Positions 36,303 through 46,745 are shown, counted from the stretch's first letter. The stretch: DNA of 58,629 bases from Candidatus Accumulibacter contiguus (GCF_012940005.1 NZ_SPMX01000056.1:1-58629), one strand, 5' to 3'. Numbers and translations: made by a program. The notes: a model not told the origin generated them from the letters alone.

Positions 36303-38478
36303 GGTACGTTCTCTGACTGGCTTCGCGTGCCTGCCGCAACGTCTTGATGCCCATCTCGGCAAGCAAGGGCAGCATTTTCAGGAAAACTTCGCCGGTCACG
36401 ATGGCGTCGCCGAGTGCCGTATGGCGTCCGAAGACCGATACTCCGAGGCGTTCGGCGATGGCTTCCAGGCGATGCGTCGTCTGGTTGGGGTGAAGTACGG
36501 CCGAGAGCAGCAGGGTGTCGAGCAGCGCCTGCTCGAAACGCAGACCCGTCTGCTTCTCCTTCATTTGCAGGAAGCGCATATCGAAAGCGGCATTGTGGCC
36601 CACCAGGACCGTGTCGGCACAGAAAGCATGAAACTTCGGCAATACGGCATCGATGTACGGCTGCCCGACGAGCAGTTCCGGAGTGATGCCGTGGATGGCG
36701 ACCGACTGTGGCGACAGCGAACGCCTCGGGTCGACCAGTTGGTCGAAACACTCCTGGCGCAGCAGCCGACGATTGACGATACGCGTCGCACCGATCTGAA
36801 TGATCTCGTCGCCCTCGGAAGGCTGCAGCCCGGTCGTTTCGGTATCGAAGATGGTATAGGACAGTTCCGTGAGCAGCCGATCATCGAGTTCATGGCTGAC
36901 GGCCGACCAGAGGAAGATATCGAAATCGTAGAATTCCGGACGCTCACCCTCCGGTGCAGCGACGATCGCCCGAGGCAGATCCTTCGGCGCCTCGGCGGCC
37001 GGCAGCATGGTACGGAAAAAGGCGCGATGCGAAACCCGTTCGCGCTGAAACCAGATGTCGCCGTTGCAGCGTTCGATCACATCGGTAACGCTGAGCGGCG
37101 ACGCTTCACCGCCAGTGGTCATCGGATCCTGCAGCCAGCTCATCGCCGTTTCATTGTTCATGAATGTGCCGAGCCAGGATAGATCGAACTGCGCCAACTG
37201 TCCGCTGCGCGTCAACGACAGCCGTACCTCGCGCACCTCATACTCGTCCTGCAGGCGCAGGGCCAGGTAGTGCAGGGCTTGCAGCAACCCGAAACTGTCG
37301 ACACGCAGCCACAGTTCTTCATCGACATTCTCGGTCTTGACGGCCAGCGCGCGCCGTTCGCTCGAACGTCGTTCACCGATACGGCGCGCGGCCACGGCAA
37401 GCAGTTCGGCTCCAAGAATTTCCTCGAGCAACCAGCGCTCACGCAAATCATTCGAGAAGGCACTCGCCGTTTTCTCGAACTGCGCTGTCAGTACCCCCGC
37501 TTCGTCGCGGATGACACGCAGGAAGCGATCGCGCTGCTGGCTCGGCATGTCGGGAAAGTCGGAGAGCATTTCGCCGGCAGCACGAATGCTGCCCAGAGGC
37601 CCGCGCCCGCCCTCGACCAGCGACTGGATCAGCACATCACGTCGCGCATGCCGCTCATTGGTACTGGTGACGTCTTCAAGAACGAGCACGAAACCGGTAA
37701 TGGAAAGTCCGCCGACGCGGGCGTGGTGCGGGCCATCCTCCCCCAGTACCGGCGACATATGCGCGCGCAACAGGCGCCCGGAACGGGTCGCCGTGACGAA
37801 CTGCGCCGAACCGACGAGCTTCTTGCTGTCCCCGTCGCTCCCGTCTCGACTCGCTTGCTGCAGACGTTCCAGCGCATGCCCGATGAGCGCGCGGTCAAAG
37901 ACGGTATAAATCGAACGTCCAAGGCCGAGCAATTCGGCATTGCTGCCGTCGGCAGCGGTCGAGAGTTCCTGTTTGGCCCGCTGGTTATAGAGCAGAACCC
38001 GGCCGTCGAGGTTGCAGACCACGACACTCTGACTCAGATCGGCCATCAGTGCAGCCAGACGGCTACGTTCCTCTTCGAGCGAAGCGCGGGCTTCGCGCAC
38101 GCGTTCAGCGACATCTTTCTCATGAGCTTCGCGCAGCGAGAGCAATTGATTGCCCACCTTGCCGAGAACCTGCAGTTCGCCGGCAGCGTACTCACCCAGC
38201 CGCAAACCACTGTGCGCCACCGCCGCAGCCAGTTCTTCGGCCATTCGCAAGGGGGCGCTGACATAGAGCTCGTGCAGCCGGTAGGTCACCCAGAAACTGA
38301 TGGCACAGGCGACGAGCAACAGCACCAACAGGACGACGATCCTCTCCTCTGCAGTCCGGCCGCTGCCGCTGGCGTCAGCTTCGCTGGCCAGCATCAGAAG
38401 CGCTGTCGCGACCACCACGGCAAGCAGAAACAGAGCGATGGCCGCCGCTGCGAGGAGCAGCTTGCGCATGTGCTTCAC
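36283..38478 (-). CDS. Membrane PAS/degenerate kinase fused to DnaQ-type exonuclease
   Basis: 731 residues; GTG at 38478 or ATG at 38469. Two N-terminal membrane helices (about 5-30 and 45-65), a coiled-coil segment, a PAS domain (about 140-280), a degenerate HisKA/HATPase segment (about 290-500), then a DEDDh exonuclease domain (about 540-710). The exonuclease has all three motifs: FDTETTGL, GHNAAFDMRFL and HTALGDA. In the HisKA box the phosphoacceptor histidine is replaced: SLVEGGRGPLGSIRAAGEML aligns with SVTHELRTPLTSIRAFSELL of the neighbouring kinase. So it is a pseudo-kinase joined to an intact exonuclease. It lies between the receiver and CBS-DUF294 genes. Confidence 0.88.
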   Translation of the reverse strand: MKHMRKLLLAAAAIALFLLAVVVATALLMLASEADASGSGRTAEERIVVLLVLLLVACAISFWVTYRLHELYVSAPLRMAEELAAAVAHSGLRLGEYAAGELQVLGKVGNQLLSLREAHEKDVAERVREARASLEEERSRLAALMADLSQSVVVCNLDGRVLLYNQRAKQELSTAADGSNAELLGLGRSIYTVFDRALIGHALERLQQASRDGSDGDSKKLVGSAQFVTATRSGRLLRAHMSPVLGEDGPHHARVGGLSITGFVLVLEDVTSTNERHARRDVLIQSLVEGGRGPLGSIRAAGEMLSDFPDMPSQQRDRFLRVIRDEAGVLTAQFEKTASAFSNDLRERWLLEEILGAELLAVAARRIGERRSSERRALAVKTENVDEELWLRVDSFGLLQALHYLALRLQDEYEVREVRLSLTRSGQLAQFDLSWLGTFMNNETAMSWLQDPMTTGGEASPLSVTDVIERCNGDIWFQRERVSHRAFFRTMLPAAEAPKDLPRAIVAAPEGERPEFYDFDIFLWSAVSHELDDRLLTELSYTIFDTETTGLQPSEGDEIIQIGATRIVNRRLLRQECFDQLVDPRRSLSPQSVAIHGITPELLVGQPYIDAVLPKFHAFCADTVLVGHNAAFDMRFLQMKEKQTGLRFEQALLDTLLLSAVLHPNQTTHRLEAIAERLGVSVFGRHTALGDAIVTGEVFLKMLPLLAEMGIKTLRQAREASQRTYHARLKY

Positions 38479-38481
38479 CGG

Positions 38482-38850
38482 CTACATCCCGAGCAGTTTC
38501 CGCACTTCGGCGAGCAACTCCTTGGTCGAGAAAGGCTTGGTCATATAGCCATCAGCACCGAGCCCGAGACCCTTGCTGACTTCGGTGTCGCGTCCCTTGG
38601 CGGTCAGCATCAGGATACGCGTCGCACTCAGGTCCGGGTCGGCACGCAGGGCCTGGCAGACGTCGAAGCCATTCATCCTCGGCATCATCACGTCGAGGAG
38701 AACAAGATCCGGTCGCTCGGCACGCACTTTCGCCAAGGCCTCTTCACCATCGCCAGCGATCAGCACCTCGAAACCCTCGCGGCGTAACAGAAACTCGATC
38801 GAGATGACGATGTTTTGCTCGTCGTCGGCAATCAGTATTTTTTTGCTCAT
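38482..38850 (-). CDS. Single-domain response regulator
   Basis: 122 residues from the ATG at 38850, which has a clear receiver N-terminus (MSKKILIADDEQNIV). Acidic pocket DDE, phosphoacceptor in LVLLDVMMP, conserved threonine ILMLTAKG and lysine in MTKPFSTKEL. There is no output domain. Likely phosphorylated by the adjacent SSF-STAC sensor kinase. It ends three bases before the start of the exonuclease fusion. Confidence 0.93.
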   Translation of the reverse strand: MSKKILIADDEQNIVISIEFLLRREGFEVLIAGDGEEALAKVRAERPDLVLLDVMMPRMNGFDVCQALRADPDLSATRILMLTAKGRDTEVSKGLGLGADGYMTKPFSTKELLAEVRKLLGM

Positions 38851-38881
38851 CAACTCTCCGATCATCAATAGCCACAATCCA

Positions 38882-41648
38882 CTATGCTGCTGCAGCCTGC
38901 GCAAGCGCCTGCTCCTGAACGGGAGCGAAAGGCAGGGTAAAGCGGAAGGTCGCCCCATCTCCCGGCACGCTTTCCACCCACAGCCTCCCCCCGAAGTGCT
39001 CGACAATGCGCCTGCTGATCGGCAGCCCGAGCCCGGTTCCTGACGGCTTGGCGGTCAACGTGTCGCCCACCTGACGGAACTTTTCGAATATCAGTTGTTG
39101 ATCTTCCGGACGAATTCCCGGCCCGTTGTCGGCGACACTGACTTCCAGTCCGTCCGCCAGCATGCGCAACATCACCGTAACCCGTCCGCTGCCTGGCGCC
39201 AGGAACTTTACCGCATTCGACAACAGATTCAGCATGACCTGGATCAAGCGATCCCGGTCGGCGAGAATCCGTGGCAGATTATCGGGCAGATCGAGTTCGA
39301 CAAGCGCCCCTTTCTCGCGGAACAACTGACCGGTCGCGGCCACTGACTGTTCGATGACCTCCTTCAGGTCCAGTTCGCAGCCGTTCCAGTCGGCCCGGCC
39401 CGACTCGATCTTCGCCAGGTCCAGGGTCTGGTTGATCAGCCGGGTCAGGCGCTCGGCCTCGCTGACGATCAGCCCGAGAAAACGCTCGCGATCGGCCAGG
39501 TGCATCTTCGGATCGTCGCGCAGCAACTCCGAAAAGGCACGGATCGAGGTCAGCGGTGTCCGCAGTTCGTGCGTCACCGACGACATGATGTCATCCTTGA
39601 CACGATCCAGCTCCTGCAGACGTTCATTGGCTTCCTGCAGATCGAGCGTGGCCGCCGTCAGCTCGCGCGACTTGCGCTCGAGTTCGCGGCTGTAGGTCCG
39701 CAACTGCGAGGCTTCGTCGAGAATATGCATCACTTCGTCGATGCTCAGCGGCTCCTCCTTGGCCACCGAAGCGACCATCACGCGCGCCGAAGCGCTGCCG
39801 ATCGCACCGGCGAGCAGCGATTCGGCGAACTGCACGAGTTGCGCGTCCGCCTCTAGCATCACCCCGCTGGCCACGCCGCGGCGACGCGCATAGGCTGTAA
39901 AAAGCGATTGCGCCCGCTGTGGGCCGAGAAAGCGGCCGACCAGTTCCTGCAGGTCGCTGACTTTCGCGCGTCCCCGCCACAGCGCTGCGCCCACCGGTCC
40001 GGCATCCTTCAGCGCGTCGACGAACACCGTCGCCTGCGTCGCCTCTGCCGCCGTTGGCGGCCGCAGCAGCGAGACGCCAACATAAGCGCCGATATTGGCG
40101 AAAAAAACTCCAGAACAGGCAATGAGCAATCTCGTCGAAACCGGTCAGACCGAACAATTGCTGTGGCCGCAGCAACTCGGTCCCGAGCAGGCCCTGCGTC
40201 AGGAAGTCATCCGGCAGCCAGCCCGACTTGGCAAACGACGGCAGCAGCAAGGTATAGGCCCAGACCAGAAAACCTGCCGACAGGCCCGCCAGGGCGCCGC
40301 CGCGAGTTCCCCCGCGCCAGTACATGCCGCCGATCATCGCCGGTGCAAACTGGGCAACCGCAGAGAAACTGATCAGGCCGATGGCCACCAGCGCGTACGC
40401 TTCGCCGGCCAGCCGGAAGTACAGGTAGCCGAGCAGCAGGATGACCACGATGGCGCCGCGCCGGATGCTCAGCAACAGCCGCGAGAGGTCCCCGGATTCT
40501 TCGAGTGCAACGCGCTTGTGGCGTATCAGCAGCGGCATCACCAGGTCATTGCAGACCATCGTCGACAGGGCGATGGTTTCGACAATGACCATGCCGGTTG
40601 CGGCCGACAGGCCTCCGACGAAAACCAGCAGCGTCAGGCCCTCATGCCGCTGCGACATCGGCAAGGTCAGCACGAAGGTGTCGGCATCGACGCCCTGCCC
40701 GGCAAAATGCAGCAGACCGCCGAGGGCGATCGGCAACACAAAAATGTTGATCAGCAGCAGATACAGCGGAAAGAGCCACGCAGCCCGCTTCAGGTGCGCC
40801 TCGTTGACATTCTCGACGACCGTGACCTGGAACTGGCGCGGCAGAAAGAGTACCGCCATCGCCGACAACACGATCAGCGAAAACCAGCCGGTGTAGCCCT
40901 TGCCCGAGGGAATCGCCGTCGCCAGGCGCTGCAGTTCCGGATTGGCGTCGATGTGCTCGAAAATATCGCCGAAACCGTCGTACATGCCATAGGTGACGTA
41001 CACGCCGACGGCCAGGAAAGCGACCAGCTTGACGCCGGACTCCAGGGCAATCGCCGCGACCATGCCTTCATGTCGTTCGGTGGCATCGAGATGACGCGTC
41101 CCGAAGACAATCGTAAAAGCCGCGAGGATCAGGGCAATATAGAAACTGATGTCGGCCGCCACCGACATCGTCGCGCTGTGGCTCGGCATGACGATTTCCG
41201 GGTAGCTGAGCAAGAGACTGACCGAGCTGGAGACCGCCTTGAGCTGCAGGGCGATGTACGGAATGATGCCGAGCACGGCGATGATCGTCACCAGCCCACC
41301 CAGGAGATGGCTCTTGCCGTAGCGCGAGGAAATGAAGTCGGCGATCGAAGTGATACGGTTGGCCTTGACGACGCGGATCATCTTGAGCAGCAGGAACCAG
41401 CCGAGCGCCATCACCAGCGTCGGCCCCAGGTAGACCGGCAGGAAACCGATTCCCGACACCGCCGCGCGACCGACACTGCCGTAGAAGGTCCAGGTCGTGC
41501 AGTAGACGGCCATCGACAGGGCGTAGATGGTCGGGTTGGCAATCAGCGATCTTTTCTGATCAGCGCGCTTGTCGCCCCACCAGGCGACCGCAAACAAGAG
41601 CCCGAGGTAAAACAGCGAAACGGCGATGACGACCGGGGCTTCAAGCAT
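38882..41648 (-). pseudogene. SSF-STAC hybrid sensor kinase (CbrA/CrbS-like), one frameshift
   Basis: About 922 residues after joining two frames. The first (41648 to about 40105) is a sodium/solute symporter family domain of about 12-13 membrane helices (LEAPVVIAVSLFYLGLLFAV, GFLPVYLGPTLVMALGWFLL). The second carries a STAC-like segment (LQELVGRFLGPQRAQSLF) and a histidine kinase with H-box THELRTPLTS, NLLSNAVKF, DNGPGIRPEDQ and GTGLGLPIS. The break is a T7 run near 40100-40112 (minus strand AGTTTTTTTCGCC); T6 restores WSFFANIGAYVGVSLL. Related CbrA/CrbS proteins sense or import carboxylates such as histidine or acetate. A small membrane protein precedes it. Confidence 0.88.
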
Positions 41649-41657
41649 CGCTGCTGC

Positions 41658-41858
41658 CTACTTGAAGCGACGTTCGATGGCCCAGGCCATCACGGCGATG
41701 ACGACGGCCCAGGCGAAAAAAACATAGGCATACACCAGGGGAATTCCGAAGACCGCGGTGTGCCGGTCGAAAAGCGAAAGCAGCGGATAATTGAACAGCA
41801 CGCAGCCGACCAGGAAAGCCGCGATCAGTCGGTCACCCGCCAGTACCCTGCGATGCAT
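41658..41858 (-). CDS. Small membrane protein preceding the SSF kinase
   Basis: 66 residues from the ATG at 41858 (ATG at 41888 would add ten). Two membrane helices (LIAAFLVGCVLFNYPLLSLF and LVYAYVFFAWAVVIAVMAW) joined by a short loop. Small two-helix proteins directly before SSF-type transporters and sensors are common in this cluster type. Nine bases separate it from the SSF gene, so they are co-transcribed. Confidence 0.8.
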   Translation of the reverse strand: MHRRVLAGDRLIAAFLVGCVLFNYPLLSLFDRHTAVFGIPLVYAYVFFAWAVVIAVMAWAIERRFK

Positions 41859-42073
41859 GTCACCCTCCCGCTCCAAAGTGATCAGCACCAGTCGCCATCA
41901 GGCTTTCTGGTCACTGCCGTCGTCGCACGACAGCCGGTCGTCCCCCGCACCGCTGGGAGGCTGGCGACCGCCTTGCCGCAGGCATCGCCGGCATTGTCAT
42001 CAATCGGCACGAGTGACGCAATGCCTTTCGAGCGGAAACCGTTGATAATCACCGTGACAAGAGAACCCTTACC

Positions 42074-44203
42074 GTGAATGAATCAGACAAGACCATGAAA
42101 ATCCTCGAGGACAGCAGCCGTAGCATCGCCGTCGACCCACTCGCGCAGCTCAACGAAGCGCAACGCGCGGCGGCCACTTTCGGCATCCTGCAGGCACCGG
42201 GCAGTACCGGCGATGACAGCACGCATCGTCCCTTGCTGGTGATCGCCGGTGCCGGATCGGGAAAAACCAGTACGCTGGCGCACCGCGTCGCGCAACTTGT
42301 CGCGCAGGGCGCCGATCCCGAACGTATCCTGCTGCTGACCTTCTCACGACGCGCCGCCAACGAGATGAACCGCCGCGTCGAACGCATTCTGACGCGGCAC
42401 ACCGGCGCTTGCTGGATGGCCGGCATCAGCACGTTGGCCTGGTCCGGCACTTTCCATGGCATCGGTGCGCGCCTGCTGCGCGAGTACGCCGGCCGCATCG
42501 GTCTCGACGCGGCGTTCACCATCCATGACCGGCAGGACTCGGCCGACCTGATGAACCTGGTCCGCTACGGCCTCGGCTTCTCGGCGAAGGGCAAACGCTT
42601 TCCGCTCAAGGGAAGCTGCCTGGCCATCTACTCGGCAGTGATCAACACGCAGGCGACGCTCGGCGAGGTACTGCAGTCGTCCTTTCCCTGGTGCAGCGAA
42701 TGGGAGTCCGACCTGCAGCGGCTGTTCCTTGAATACGTCGAGAGCAAACAAGCGCAGCAGGTGCTCGACTACGACGATCTGCTGCTCTACTGGGCGCAGA
42801 TGGTCGGCGAACCCGAACTCGGCCGGGAAATCGGCGAGCGCTTCCGGCATGTGCTGGTCGACGAGTACCAGGATACCAACCGTCTGCAGGCGGCGATCCT
42901 GCTGGCGATGAAACCCGATGGCCGCGGCCTCACCGTGGTCGGTGACGACGCGCAGTCGATCTACGCCTTCCGCGGCGCAAGCGTGCGCAACATCCTCGAT
43001 TTCCCCGGCCATTTCGATCCCCCGGCAGAGCTGGTGACGCTGCAGCGCAACTACCGCTCGACGCAGCCGATCCTGACCGCAGCGAACCAGGTGATCGCTG
43101 CTGCCGCCGAGCGCTTCACCAAGGATCTGTGGAGCGACCGCGCTTCCTCCGAGAAACCGAGGCTGGTGACGGTGCGCGACGACACCGGGCAGGCGATCTA
43201 CGTCGTCGAACAGACGCTCGCTCGCCGTGAGGCCGGTATCCCGCTGAAGGCGCAGGCGGTGCTGTTCCGGACCGCACAGCACAGCATGCGGCTGGAACTG
43301 GAACTGACGCGGCGCAATATCCCTTTCGTCAAATACGGTGGCCTCAAGTTTCTCGAAGCGGCGCATGTCAAGGATCTGCTGGCGATCCTGCGCTGGGTGC
43401 AGAATCCGCGCGACCGCATGGCCGGTTTTCGGGCCATGCAACTGGTCGCAGGCATTGGCCCGAAAACCGCCGGCAGGGTACTGACCCGGGTCGGCACGGC
43501 CCACTCGACGGGCGCGCTGCTCGGGGAGGCAGCGGTGCCGGAAGCGGCAAGAGTCGCCTGGATCGAGTTTGCCAGGCTGATCGAAGCCAGCGCAAGCACC
43601 CCCTGGCCAGCCGCTTTCGACCGCATCTGCGGCTGGTACCAGGCGCAAATCGACCGCCTGCATGCAGACGCGCCGATCCGGCAAGCCGACATCGAACAGC
43701 TCGCGCGCATCGCCGTCACCTACGCCAATGCCGAACGCTTCCTCACCGAACTCACGCTCGACCCGCCCGATGCCAGCAGCGACCAGGCGGGAACACCGCT
43801 ACTCGACGAGGACTACCTGATCCTGTCGACGATCCACTCGGCCAAGGGACAGGAATGGACCGCCGTTACCATTCTCAATGCCGTCGACGGCTGCATCCCC
43901 TCCGACCTGGCCAGCGGTTCCACGGGCGAAATCGAGGAGGAACGGCGCCTGCTGTATGTCGCCATGACGCGTGCCAAAGAGCACCTCGACCTCCTGCTGC
44001 CGCAGCGCTTCTACGTTTCCCATCAGCCGGGATTCGGCGACCGCCACGTCTACGCCAATCGTACGCGTTTCATCGCCAATGCCCTGCTGCCGCACTTCGA
44101 ACAGATCTCCTGGCCGCCGCCGCCCGAAGCGCCGCCCGCCAATGCGAACGCCAGGCAGCAGACGCTCGACCTCGCGACGCGCATGCGGGCGATGTGGAAG
44201 TGA
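42074..44203 (+). CDS. UvrD/Rep-family ATP-dependent DNA helicase
   Basis: 709 residues; GTG at 42074, or ATG at 42095 without the first seven. Motif I VIAGAGSGKTSTLA, motif II VDEYQDTNRLQ, motif III VVGDDAQSIYAFRGAS, and motifs V/VI with ILSTIHSAKGQEWTAVTIL and RRLLYVAMTRAKEHL. Superfamily 1A helicase, 3' to 5', of the UvrD/PcrA type, possibly a paralogue because the C-terminus is short and lacks the usual Tudor-like end. Stands alone, transcribed away from the SSF cluster. Confidence 0.93.
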   Translation: MNESDKTMKILEDSSRSIAVDPLAQLNEAQRAAATFGILQAPGSTGDDSTHRPLLVIAGAGSGKTSTLAHRVAQLVAQGADPERILLLTFSRRAANEMNRRVERILTRHTGACWMAGISTLAWSGTFHGIGARLLREYAGRIGLDAAFTIHDRQDSADLMNLVRYGLGFSAKGKRFPLKGSCLAIYSAVINTQATLGEVLQSSFPWCSEWESDLQRLFLEYVESKQAQQVLDYDDLLLYWAQMVGEPELGREIGERFRHVLVDEYQDTNRLQAAILLAMKPDGRGLTVVGDDAQSIYAFRGASVRNILDFPGHFDPPAELVTLQRNYRSTQPILTAANQVIAAAAERFTKDLWSDRASSEKPRLVTVRDDTGQAIYVVEQTLARREAGIPLKAQAVLFRTAQHSMRLELELTRRNIPFVKYGGLKFLEAAHVKDLLAILRWVQNPRDRMAGFRAMQLVAGIGPKTAGRVLTRVGTAHSTGALLGEAAVPEAARVAWIEFARLIEASASTPWPAAFDRICGWYQAQIDRLHADAPIRQADIEQLARIAVTYANAERFLTELTLDPPDASSDQAGTPLLDEDYLILSTIHSAKGQEWTAVTILNAVDGCIPSDLASGSTGEIEEERRLLYVAMTRAKEHLDLLLPQRFYVSHQPGFGDRHVYANRTRFIANALLPHFEQISWPPPPEAPPANANARQQTLDLATRMRAMWK

Positions 44204-44341
44204 GGCGGGACTTCCCGCTGCCCGGACAATTGCTCGGAGTCGAGTTGATGCGATCAATTCATGCCGAATGATTGGTGCGTAAGTAGATGGAATTTCCTGG
44301 TTGAGGATGCACAAATGTTGATCCGTCAGGCAGACGCCTGC

Positions 44342-44632
44342 TCACTGCCCAAGCAGGCGCCGTACCGCGTCGGCATGCGTACCAGGCAGCAACAGTACCT
44401 TGTGCCGCGAGGTCTGGCCACTTTTCAGTTCGACCGCCGACTTTGCCAGGCCCAGCCGTTGCGCGACAAACGCCAGCAGCGCGGCGTTTGCCCGGCCATC
44501 GATCGGTGGCGCGGCAAGGCGAATCTTCAGCGCGTCGCCGTGCAGGCCGGCCACTTCGCTGCGTTTCGCGCCGGGCTGGACATGGACGGTCAGAGTGAGC
44601 ACGCCGTCGGCTTCGCGCAGCCAGTCGAGCAC
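44342..44632 (-). CDS. yggU: YggU-family (DUF167) protein
   Basis: 96 residues with the DUF167 pattern VHVQPGAKRSEVAGLHGDALKIRLAAPPIDGRANAAL. Function is not established; the fold is a small alpha-beta domain. Ends the yggS-proC-yggT-yggU series, three bases after yggT. Confidence 0.92.
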   Translation of the reverse strand: MLDWLREADGVLTLTVHVQPGAKRSEVAGLHGDALKIRLAAPPIDGRANAALLAFVAQRLGLAKSAVELKSGQTSRHKVLLLPGTHADAVRRLLGQ

Positions 44633-44635
44633 GGT

Positions 44636-45178
44636 TTACAGAAAAATCAGCAGCAACTGCGCGAGGACGATGGCCACCAGCGGCGACAGGTCGATGGCGC
44701 CGATGGGCGGCACGAAACGCTGGATCGGACGCAGGATGGGCCGCGTCAGTTGCGATACCGGCTGGCTCAGGGGCGAGTACGGGCTAACCCATGACAGGAC
44801 GGCCTGCACCAGCAGCGCGCCAATCAGCAGGTAGATACTGAAACGCAAGGTGGCCAGCAGACCTCGCCAGAGCAGCAGCGGCAGCAAGGTTTCCGGTGCC
44901 CAGAGATCGCTGCCGACATGCAGCAGAATCACCGCGCCGGCAAAAATCACCTGCAACAGATAGGCCGGCAGGAGACTCGCCAGATCCAGGCCGTACCAGC
45001 CCGGCAGAAGCTTGCGCAAGGGCCTGACCAGCCAGTTGGTCAACTCGACGACGAAAGTGCCGATCTGATTGCTGAAGGAAACGCGGCAAGCCTGCATGTA
45101 GAAACGCAGCAGCAGCGCGAAGGTCAGGAAACCGGTCAGCGTTTCGAGCAGGAACAAGCCGGCCTGTGCGATCATCAA
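44636..45178 (-). CDS. yggT: YggT-family membrane protein
   Basis: 180 residues with two YggT repeats, each of two membrane helices (LLLRFYMQACRVSFSNQIGTFVVELTNWLVRPLRKLLP and the matching second half SWVSPYSPLSQPVSQLTRPILRPIQRFVP). Implicated in osmotic or cell-division-linked processes; role uncertain. Overlaps the proC stop by four bases. Confidence 0.92.
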   Translation of the reverse strand: MMIAQAGLFLLETLTGFLTFALLLRFYMQACRVSFSNQIGTFVVELTNWLVRPLRKLLPGWYGLDLASLLPAYLLQVIFAGAVILLHVGSDLWAPETLLPLLLWRGLLATLRFSIYLLIGALLVQAVLSWVSPYSPLSQPVSQLTRPILRPIQRFVPPIGAIDLSPLVAIVLAQLLLIFL

Positions 45179-45990
45179 TTATCCTTGCCCAGCAGTTCGC
45201 CCAACTCACGACCGCGGAGGTTGGCGGCCAGCACCCCGGCGACAAAGCCTTCCTTGACACCACGTTCTGCCATGGTACGCAATGCCGCCTCGGTGGTCCC
45301 ACCTTTCGAAGTCACGCGCTCGCGCAGCACACAGGCCGTTTCATCGGATTGTGCGGCAAGCTTGGCGGCGCCGAGCACGGTATCGATCGAGAGCTGGCGT
45401 GCCTGTGCCGGCGTCAGACCCAGCTCGCTTGCCGCTTGCTGCAGGGCTTCGATGAACAGGAAGACATAAGCCGGACCACTGCCGGAAATGGCGGTGACCG
45501 CGTCCATGTGGTTTTCGTCGGCGATCCACAAGGTGCTGCCGACCGCCTGCAGGATGCGCTCGGCTCCGAGTCGCTCGGCCATCGACACCGCCTGCATCGC
45601 ACATAATCCGGTAATGCCGGCGCCAACCAGCGCCGGAGTGTTGGGCATCGCGCGCACGATCTTGCCGTAGCCACCCAGCCAGCGCGAAACATCGGCCAGG
45701 CGCAGACCGGCGGCAATACTGATCACCAGTTGCTGCTTGAGGTGTTTCAGTAGCGGCATACAGGCTTCGCGCATCTGCTGCGGTTTCACCGACAACAGCA
45801 CGGCGTCGCAATCCAGAGCAATGGCGCTCACCGCTTCATAACAACGCACCCCGTAGGCCAGCCGCAGTTTGGCGCGCCCCTGCGCACCCAGTTCGATGAC
45901 GGCGATGTCGCTTGCCGAAAAGCCGGTCTTCACCAGCCCACCGATCATCGCGTTGGCCATATTGCCACCGCCCAGGAAAGTGATTCTCAT
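45175..45990 (-). CDS. proC: Pyrroline-5-carboxylate reductase
   Basis: 271 residues. N-terminal Rossmann motif FLGGGNMANAMIGGL, MPNTPALVGAGITGL at the pyrroline site, and C-terminal SKGGTTEAALRTMAERGVKEG. Catalyses the last step of proline synthesis with NADPH. Start overlaps the yggS stop by four bases (ATGA), giving a translationally coupled pair. Confidence 0.96.
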   Translation of the reverse strand: MRITFLGGGNMANAMIGGLVKTGFSASDIAVIELGAQGRAKLRLAYGVRCYEAVSAIALDCDAVLLSVKPQQMREACMPLLKHLKQQLVISIAAGLRLADVSRWLGGYGKIVRAMPNTPALVGAGITGLCAMQAVSMAERLGAERILQAVGSTLWIADENHMDAVTAISGSGPAYVFLFIEALQQAASELGLTPAQARQLSIDTVLGAAKLAAQSDETACVLRERVTSKGGTTEAALRTMAERGVKEGFVAGVLAANLRGRELGELLGKDN

Positions 45991-46676
45991 GCTCTGTTTC
46001 TCTCACCAAAAATTGCGGTGCCAATACGCACCAGCGTCGACCCTTCGGCAATGGCTGCTTCCAGGTCATGCGACATGCCCATCGAAAGGGTGTCAAGCAA
46101 CAGGCCATTGGCCTGCAGTCGTTCAGAAAGTTCCCGCAGAAGACGGAATGGACGGCACTGCTCGACGAAGTCATCACTCGGTGCCGGGATGGCCATTAGA
46201 CCACGCAGCCGCAGCTTCGGCAGCGCCGTCAGCGCCTGCGCCAGTGCCGGCGCTGCGGCAAGCGAGACCCCGCCCTTCGATGCCTCGCCACTGACATTGA
46301 CCTGCAGACACACCGACAGGGGTGGCAGCGACGCCGGACGCTGCTCGGAGAGGCGTTGCGCAATCTCCAGACGGTCCACCGAATGTACCCAGTCAAAGGC
46401 CTCGGCAACCGCACGCGTCTTGTTGGTCTGCAGCACGCCAATGAAATGCCATTCAAGTTGCAGCGCGCGCAGTTCGGTGATCTTCTCGATGCCTTCTCGC
46501 ACATAGCTTTCGCCAAAAGCCCGCTGGCCGGCGGCTGCCAGCTCGCGTACCTGCATGGCGGGCCAGGTCTTGCTGACTGCGAGCAGCTGGATCGTATCGA
46601 CAGCACGACCGCACTGCCCCGCGGCGCGGGCGATTCGCGCGCGAACGGCTTGCAGCTTGGCGGAAAGTATGGTCAT
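45987..46676 (-). CDS. yggS: YggS-family PLP-binding protein
   Basis: 229 residues. The pyridoxal-phosphate lysine lies in LLAVSKTWPAMQVREL, followed by FGESYVREGIEKI, WHFIGVLQTNKTR and the C-terminal LSMGMSHDLEAAIAEGSTLVRIGTAIFG. PLP homeostasis protein, not an active racemase in known cases. First gene of the minus-strand unit; divergent from pilT with 69 bases between. Confidence 0.95.
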   Translation of the reverse strand: MTILSAKLQAVRARIARAAGQCGRAVDTIQLLAVSKTWPAMQVRELAAAGQRAFGESYVREGIEKITELRALQLEWHFIGVLQTNKTRAVAEAFDWVHSVDRLEIAQRLSEQRPASLPPLSVCLQVNVSGEASKGGVSLAAAPALAQALTALPKLRLRGLMAIPAPSDDFVEQCRPFRLLRELSERLQANGLLLDTLSMGMSHDLEAAIAEGSTLVRIGTAIFGERNRA

Positions 46677-46745
46677 AATCAGGCGTTACGCAGATTGTTG
46701 GAATTATAACACTGCGCTCCGCCCACCGCCCCAGGACCGAAGCTC

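Noticed and set aside
40095-42077. Long plus-strand frame of 660 codons
   Set aside because: It is antisense to the SSF sensor kinase, is very rich in Gln, Arg and Asp, and has no domain; a GC-rich shadow.
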